Assembly (NCBI GenBank): GCA_033763835.1
Contig: JANRJS010000033.1
Location: 62,001-126,000, forward strand
Origin: JAPKYZ01 sp033763835
GTDB lineage: Bacteria; Acidobacteriota; Terriglobia; Bryobacterales; Bryobacteraceae
DNA length: 64,000 bases
Reading direction: 5' to 3'
Below, in pieces: positions 59,738 to 64,000 of this stretch. Below the pieces are notes generated by a model. It saw only the letters and a program-made list of their open reading frames with translations. It did not search any database and was not told the origin of the DNA. The number at the start of each line of letters is the position of its first letter. Position 1 is the first letter of the stretch. The translations under genes were made by a program, and so were the position numbers.

Positions 59738-60642
59738 GCGAACGTAGCTCCTATCTCCGCGCCGACCTTTCGAATGTGTCGCGCGGCTTCCTCATACTCC
59801 TCGGCGCTCTTGAGATGCTCCATCATCAACGGCGGCTGCTTGGGTAATCGCGAAAGCTCGTCGAGGATTGGGCGGTAATCGATCTCGCCGCGGCCGGGGA
59901 TCACTTCGACGAAATGCACCTGCATTTCAGGGATCCAGGCGACGTCTTTGGCGTGGCAAGAGGCGACCCAGGGCGCGAGTCTGCGGAAACACTCGCGCGT
60001 GTAGGCGGCGTTGTTGTAGAACCGCTCCGGGGTGTTGATGGCGTTAAACGCGTCGAGATGTACGCCGAAGCCTTTGCGGTCGATCGCGCGAATCAGCTTG
60101 ATGTAGCTATCGGGACCGTCGGGCAAATTCCAGCCCATGATCTCGAGCGAGAAGACGGTGCGCTTGGGCTTCACGGCGTCGATGACGCGGCGGCAATTGG
60201 CGACGGTGGCGTCGAAAAACTCCTGGGACAGATTCTTGGGATGAGGTCCGTACCAAACCTTGGGGTTGAACGACCCGGCGATATCGACGCAGCACCGCGC
60301 GCCGACCGCCTCGGCCAGCGCCAACCGGCTTTCGACGTACTTGAGATTTTCCTCGCGCACCGCCGGATTGGGATCGAGCATGTTCTTCCACGCTCCGACT
60401 TCGGCGATCACGACGTTCTCTTTGGCGAACGCTTCCTCGATCGCTTTGACGCGGGCGGTATCGGAGACCTCGGCGGCGGGGCAGTAGGCGGCGGAATAGC
60501 CCAAGCGGCGATGCTCGCGCGCGAGTTCGGCGGGATCGGCGGACTTGAGATAGATGGGTCCGCCCAAGCGGATGGGGTGCGAACCGGCGGCGGGGGCCGG
60601 AGAGGCTGCTGCCGCAAGGGAAAGCAAGTGGCGGCGGGTCAC
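59734..60642 (-). CDS. Second exported TIM-barrel isomerase/epimerase-like protein
   Basis: The 302-aa protein starts MTRRHLLSLAAAAS, a Tat-like leader. The TIM barrel has LGYSAAYCPAAEVSD, VVIAEVGAWKNMLDPNP, RTVFSLEIMGWNLPDGPDSY, GFGVHLDAFNAINTP and VEVIPGRGEIDYRPILDE. It overlaps the first such gene by ATGA, so both are made together, possibly as steps of one sugar pathway. Substrate unknown. Confidence 0.82.
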   Translation of the reverse strand: MTRRHLLSLAAAASPAPAAGSHPIRLGGPIYLKSADPAELAREHRRLGYSAAYCPAAEVSDTARVKAIEEAFAKENVVIAEVGAWKNMLDPNPAVREENLKYVESRLALAEAVGARCCVDIAGSFNPKVWYGPHPKNLSQEFFDATVANCRRVIDAVKPKRTVFSLEIMGWNLPDGPDSYIKLIRAIDRKGFGVHLDAFNAINTPERFYNNAAYTRECFRRLAPWVASCHAKDVAWIPEMQVHFVEVIPGRGEIDYRPILDELSRLPKQPPLMMEHLKSAEEYEEAARHIRKVGAEIGATFA

Positions 60643-60678
60643 GTCCCGATCATAACCCGCCCCGGCTCGCGATTCCGG

Positions 60679-61365
60679 TTAGTTCACCGCGACGGGCGGC
60701 AGGGAGAGCGAGGGCAACTGAATGATCTTTTTCTGGATCGCGTACTGCACCAGTTGCGCTTTGTTATGAATGTCGAGCTTGCGCATCAGGTTGAATTTGT
60801 GCGCCTCGACGGTCTTCACCGCAAGATTCAAGTCCTGCGCGATTTCCTTCACCGAGTTGCCTTCCGCCAGCAGTTTCAGCACCTCACGCTCGCGCGGGGT
60901 AAGCGTGGCGAAGCGCGGTGTGCGGGTTTGCGTCTTGACGCGGCTGCGGAAGTCGTCGACCAGTTGCGAGAGCATCCGCGGCGAAAGATAGCTGCCGCCG
61001 CGGTTGACGTCCCGCACGGCGGTGGAAAGCTGGGGCGCGGGCGAGTCTTTCAGAACGTAGCCGGAGGCCCCGACTTCCATGCTCTCGACGAGATAGTCCT
61101 CGTCGTCGTACATGGTGAGGAACAGAATTTTGGTTTCCGGGCGCGCTTTGCGAATCTGGCGGGTGGCTTCAAAGCAACTCATGCCCGGCATGCTGACATC
61201 CATGACGACCACGTCGGGACGGAGTTCCGCCGCGCGTTCGATAGCCTCGCTTCCGTTCGACGCTTCGCCGACGACGCTGAGGTCGGCTTCGGCGTTGAGC
61301 AGCGTCTTAATTCCCTGCCGGAACAACTGATGGTCGTCGGCGAGCAAAATACGAATCTGCGGCAT
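60679..61365 (-). CDS. NarL-family response regulator
   Basis: The 228-aa protein has a receiver domain with phospho-Asp56 (VVVMDVSMPG) and conserved Lys in YVLKDS, and a C-terminal LuxR-type HTH (LTPREREVLKLLAEGNSVKE, LNLAVKTVEAHKFNLMRKL). AAGAGGAG precedes the ATG. It follows the kinase gene by 9 bp. Confidence 0.95.
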   Translation of the reverse strand: MPQIRILLADDHQLFRQGIKTLLNAEADLSVVGEASNGSEAIERAAELRPDVVVMDVSMPGMSCFEATRQIRKARPETKILFLTMYDDEDYLVESMEVGASGYVLKDSPAPQLSTAVRDVNRGGSYLSPRMLSQLVDDFRSRVKTQTRTPRFATLTPREREVLKLLAEGNSVKEIAQDLNLAVKTVEAHKFNLMRKLDIHNKAQLVQYAIQKKIIQLPSLSLPPVAVN

Positions 61366-61374
61366 GATCTCCTC

Positions 61375-62565
61375 TTAAGTCCGTTCATCGCTTGGAACCG
61401 GCAGTTCCACGGAAACGCGCGTTCCACGTCCGGGGCGGCTGTCGATTTCCATCCGCCCGCCCAAGAGGGCGACGCGGTCGCGCATTCCGCCGATCCCGTA
61501 GGAATCGCCGCGGCCCGCGGTTTGACTTACATCGAACCCAAGACCGTCGTCGGAAACGCCAAGCTTAATTACTCCATCGGCGTTATGAAGGGAAACTTTT
61601 ACGTTTTTCGCCTGAGCGTGTTTCGCGGCGTTATTCAGACACTCCTGCGCCAGACGGTAAACGACCAGTTCGAGCTTGGCGGGCAGGCGCGGCAGATTTC
61701 CGATATCGGCGCTGAGGCGCGCGGGATAAGCCCACCGGAGGCGCGTGCCCAGTTGGCGAATCGCGGCGGATAATCCCAGTTTTTCGAGCACTTCCGGGCT
61801 GAGCGCGCTCAAGATACGCCGGATTTCGACGACCGTACGTTCGGTGGCTTCGCGGGCGTCGCGAACGCGGTCGCGCAGACCGGGCGGCGCTTCGCGCTCA
61901 ATGGTTTCGAGCATTAGCCGGATGACCAGCATCGATTGCCCGGCTTCGTCGTGGAGTTCCTGTGAAATGCGGCGGCGCTCGCGCTCGGCGATCTCGGTGA
62001 GCGTGGCGGCCAAACGGCGCGATTCTTCGGCGCGGCGCGCTTTGTCCCCCGCGGCCAGGCAACGCTCGGCGGCGATGGCCAGCACTTCGAGTTCGCGGGG
62101 CAGCCACGGATAGTATTTGGGAAATTCGAGTTCGATCGCGCCCTCGCGGCCCAGCGGAATGGACCAGAGAGTCCCGGCGGCCGCGGCGGTGCAGCGAGCG
62201 CGGCCGCCCCTGCGCGTTTCGGGATACCGGATGCGCACCCGCGCGGCGTTCGCGTATTGGCGCAGGCCCTCTTCGAAGCGGCGCAACGTTTCGCCGAGAG
62301 TGCGGCTTTCGACTTCGGCCCGGAACAGATGCTCGAAGAGTTCGATCTCGGCCTCCCGCACCTCAATGTAGGCGCGGGTGACGATCAGCTCGACAGTGCG
62401 AATATCCGCTTCGCTCCAGCGGGGGCGGCGTCGGCCTAACCAAGCGACAATCTGCCCGATCGTCGCGCCGAGCTTCGCCAACCGGCGTCCGTTGTACTGC
62501 GTTTGTTCCGCGAGCGCGGGGTCGGCGGTGAGTAAGGACAGCGGTCTCCGCCAAGTCTCCTTCAC
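61375..62565 (-). CDS. NarX-type cytosolic histidine kinase
   Basis: The 396-aa kinase starts at GTG 62565. It has no membrane helix. An N-terminal helical part (1-110) and a small beta-rich, GAF-like stretch precede the HisKA_3 domain with His205 (RRRISQELHDEAGQ) and HATPase with LAQECLNNAAKHAQ and SDDGLGFD. It pairs with the NarL-type regulator 9 bp downstream. The signal is unknown. Confidence 0.9.
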   Translation of the reverse strand: MKETWRRPLSLLTADPALAEQTQYNGRRLAKLGATIGQIVAWLGRRRPRWSEADIRTVELIVTRAYIEVREAEIELFEHLFRAEVESRTLGETLRRFEEGLRQYANAARVRIRYPETRRGGRARCTAAAAGTLWSIPLGREGAIELEFPKYYPWLPRELEVLAIAAERCLAAGDKARRAEESRRLAATLTEIAERERRRISQELHDEAGQSMLVIRLMLETIEREAPPGLRDRVRDAREATERTVVEIRRILSALSPEVLEKLGLSAAIRQLGTRLRWAYPARLSADIGNLPRLPAKLELVVYRLAQECLNNAAKHAQAKNVKVSLHNADGVIKLGVSDDGLGFDVSQTAGRGDSYGIGGMRDRVALLGGRMEIDSRPGRGTRVSVELPVPSDERT

Positions 62566-62608
62566 CTACGATTCATCGGCGGCCTCAGGTGTTCGCTTTA
62601 GGCGAGAC

Positions 62609-62824
62609 TTAGACGGCGACTTCAATCGCTTCGACGACCGGGGTTGGCACGGGGACGATCTCTCCGTTCAGCCGCATCCCTTCGATATGAAACTCGATGG
62701 CCTCCCGCATAAGTTCCCGCGTCTCTTCCAAAGTGGCGGCGGCGGCAACACAACCGGGCAGATCCGGCACATAGGCGCTGAATCCAGTTGGCGTCAGTTC
62801 GTAGAAGACGACATATTTGTTCAT
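62609..62824 (-). CDS. hicB: HicB-type antitoxin
   Basis: Start at ATG 62824; the upstream extension of this frame is in fact the tail of the toxin gene. The 71-aa protein has the HicB partial RNase H-like fold: YVVFYELTPTGFSAYVPDLP, GCVAAAATLEETRELMREAI, EFHIEGMRLNGEIVPVP. It overlaps the hicA stop as ATGA. The gene is intact. Confidence 0.85.
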   Translation of the reverse strand: MNKYVVFYELTPTGFSAYVPDLPGCVAAAATLEETRELMREAIEFHIEGMRLNGEIVPVPTPVVEAIEVAV

Positions 62825-63005
62825 CGCAGTCCCGCTTGTTTTAGTATGGACCTTTCCGATTTCGGATCGAGTTCCGCCGACGGATGACCCGCTATCGTCA
62901 CAGTTCCCGGCTTCGTGGATGGTGAAACTGCCGGTGGCTCCTGCGAGTGCGTACCAAGCGCCAGCCATTCGCTTCGATCCGCTTGATCGCGTCCCGCACC
63001 TTCAA
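62821..63005 (-). pseudogene. hicA: HicA toxin, frameshifted
   Basis: From TTG 63005 (overlapping the ankyrin gene stop as TTGA) the frame reads KVRDAIKRIEANGWRLVRTR, then RSHRQFHHP, as in HicA including the active-site His. Near 62915-62917 the frame breaks and ends at a TGA after 35 codons. The next frame gives the expected TKPGTVTIAGHPSAELDPKS, ERSILKQAGLR to a stop joined to hicB. One missing A (CATCCACG for CATCCAACG) restores 61 aa. The total of 185 nt is one short of a whole frame. Toxin likely dead unless this is an assembly error. Confidence 0.85.
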
Positions 63006-64000
63006 GGAATGGCGCCCTCTGGGCGTAACAGCTCGACGATCTCGGTTTGCGAGTTCGCGATCGCGGCGTCGAGCGGAGTCTGCCCCGCCTTGTTGCGGCG
63101 GTAGCGGTCCGCCTTACGCTCGATCAGCAACTCGACCACCTCGCGGCGTCCCCAGCCGGCGGCGTGGTGCAGCGGCGTGGAACCGGAATCCGTTTCGACG
63201 GCGTTCAAGTCCGCGCCCTGGTCGAGCAACAGCGCGGCCACCGGGCGATGGCCGGCAAGCGCCGCGTCGTGCAGCGCGGTGGCGCCGCTGGCGTTGCGGC
63301 CGTCGACGTTCGCCCCCGCTTTGAGGAGCGCCGCGGCGATCTCGCGATGCCCTTTGAGCGCCGCGTCGTGCAGCAAGGTGCTCCCCGCCGCCGTGCGGGC
63401 GTTGGGGTCCGTACCCTTGTCGAGCAGCAGGGCGACGATATCGCTTTGGCCGCGAATGACGGCCTCGGCAAGTTGTTTCGCGCCGCTTTGCCCGGGGCCG
63501 GAAAACTTCGCGCCCCGCCTCATCAGCAGATCGATGACGCGCGTGTGTTTATGCTTGATCGCCTCGTCGAGCGGCGTCGCCCCCGCGCTATCGCGGGCGT
63601 CCACCTCGGCCCCGGCGTCAAGCAGCAGTTCCGCCGTATCGGCGTGACCTTTCGAGCAGGCCTCATGCAGCGGAGTGACGCCCGAATCCTTGTTGCGCAG
63701 TTTGGCGTTCGCCCCCCGCTTCAGCAAGAGGCGCATCACTTCGGTCTGGCCTTTCCACGCCGCTTCGTCCACCGGCGCGGAACCTTGCGCGTCCTGCGCG
63801 TTAACGTCGGCCTGGGCGTCGATCAGCGCTTCGGCGATCTCGACATGCCCGCGGCTGGCGGCCAAATGAAGCGCCGTCGAGCCCGAGCGGTACCGCGCCT
63901 TGACGTCCGCGCCGCGCTCAATTAGCAATTTCACGATCTCGAGGTGGTTGGTGAGGATCGCGTAATGCAGCGGCGTCGATCCGCCCTCGGAATGAGAGGC
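63002..64000 (-). CDS. Ankyrin-repeat protein (5' end outside window)
   Basis: The frame runs to the window edge in phase, so the gene starts beyond 64000. The 332 residues seen consist of about ten ankyrin repeats (for example GSTALHLAASRGHVEIAEAL, GVTPLHEACSKGHADTAELL, GATALHDAALAGHRPVAALL). It ends just after the last repeat. Ankyrin arrays bind proteins; partner unknown. Confidence 0.9.
   Translation of the reverse strand, partial: ASHSEGGSTPLHYAILTNHLEIVKLLIERGADVKARYRSGSTALHLAASRGHVEIAEALIDAQADVNAQDAQGSAPVDEAAWKGQTEVMRLLLKRGANAKLRNKDSGVTPLHEACSKGHADTAELLLDAGAEVDARDSAGATPLDEAIKHKHTRVIDLLMRRGAKFSGPGQSGAKQLAEAVIRGQSDIVALLLDKGTDPNARTAAGSTLLHDAALKGHREIAAALLKAGANVDGRNASGATALHDAALAGHRPVAALLLDQGADLNAVETDSGSTPLHHAAGWGRREVVELLIERKADRYRRNKAGQTPLDAAIANSQTEIVELLRPEGAIP

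Noticed and set aside
59914..61773. 619-aa open frame on the plus strand
   Set aside because: It is antisense to the TIM-barrel, response regulator and kinase genes, all with clear family motifs; composition is that of a GC-rich shadow frame.

Overview
This 64 kb window is GC-rich bacterial chromosome, densely packed with genes on both strands. The gene set suggests an acidobacterium of the Solibacter/Bryobacter type. That is an inference from content: Tol-Pal and lipid A genes (a diderm), many serine/threonine kinases with TPR tails, an ECF sigma factor coupled to a kinase, exported TIM-barrel and enolase-superfamily proteins with Tat-like leaders, a PQQ-type dehydrogenase fused to cytochrome c, and a Tat-exported sulfatase. 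No 16S gene or other marker is present to fix the taxon.

Layout. 1-5.7 kb: a minus-strand Tol-Pal operon (tolQ-tolR-tolA-tolB-pal-cpoB) ending in a family-9-like carbohydrate-binding protein, divergent from recN. 7.4-14.3 kb: a flagellar filament block with fliD, a small coupled gene, a TPR glycosyltransferase resembling flagellin glycosyltransferases, and an unusually large flagellin (1117 aa). Sigma-28-like promoters precede fliD and the flagellin gene. 14.3-26 kb: an FG-GAP protein, an EAL-domain protein, an exported RraA-like protein, pgk, a BadF-type sugar kinase, two membrane glycosyltransferase-like proteins, a lipoprotein, endonuclease III and a proline-rich zinc-ribbon protein. 26-31.2 kb: a NadD-like gene, an unknown exported protein, and dnaG-rpoD. 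A tandem hairpin repeat array follows at 31.2 kb. 31.3-44.6 kb: a DUF255 thioredoxin-fold protein, a thiol peroxidase lacking its resolving cysteine, a sugar dehydrogenase-cytochrome fusion, a galactonate dehydratase-like enzyme, a sulfatase, a globin, an ECF sigma/kinase pair, an exported hydrolase and a pilin-like protein. 44.7 kb: initiator tRNA(fMet) with its own strong promoter, then another kinase and an M20 peptidase.

48.6-54.1 kb: fabZ-lpxA-lpxI (lipid A), a hybrid histidine kinase, a Gfo/Idh/MocA oxidoreductase, a TonB-like protein and a 51-aa membrane protein, followed by the flagellar sigma factor fliA. 55.05-57.1 kb: a patch of visibly lower GC holding a toxin-antitoxin locus whose MazF/PemK-like toxin is frameshifted, plus an intact AbiTii-domain gene. 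57.1-64 kb: sppA, two exported TIM-barrel proteins, a NarL/NarX-type two-component pair, a hicBA locus whose HicA toxin is also frameshifted, and the 3' part of an ankyrin-repeat gene that runs off the window.

The most interesting points are the two separate toxin-antitoxin loci in which only the toxin is broken, each by an apparent one-base deletion; the AbiTii islet; the giant flagellin with its neighbouring TPR glycosyltransferase; and the hairpin array with a compensatory base-pair change.
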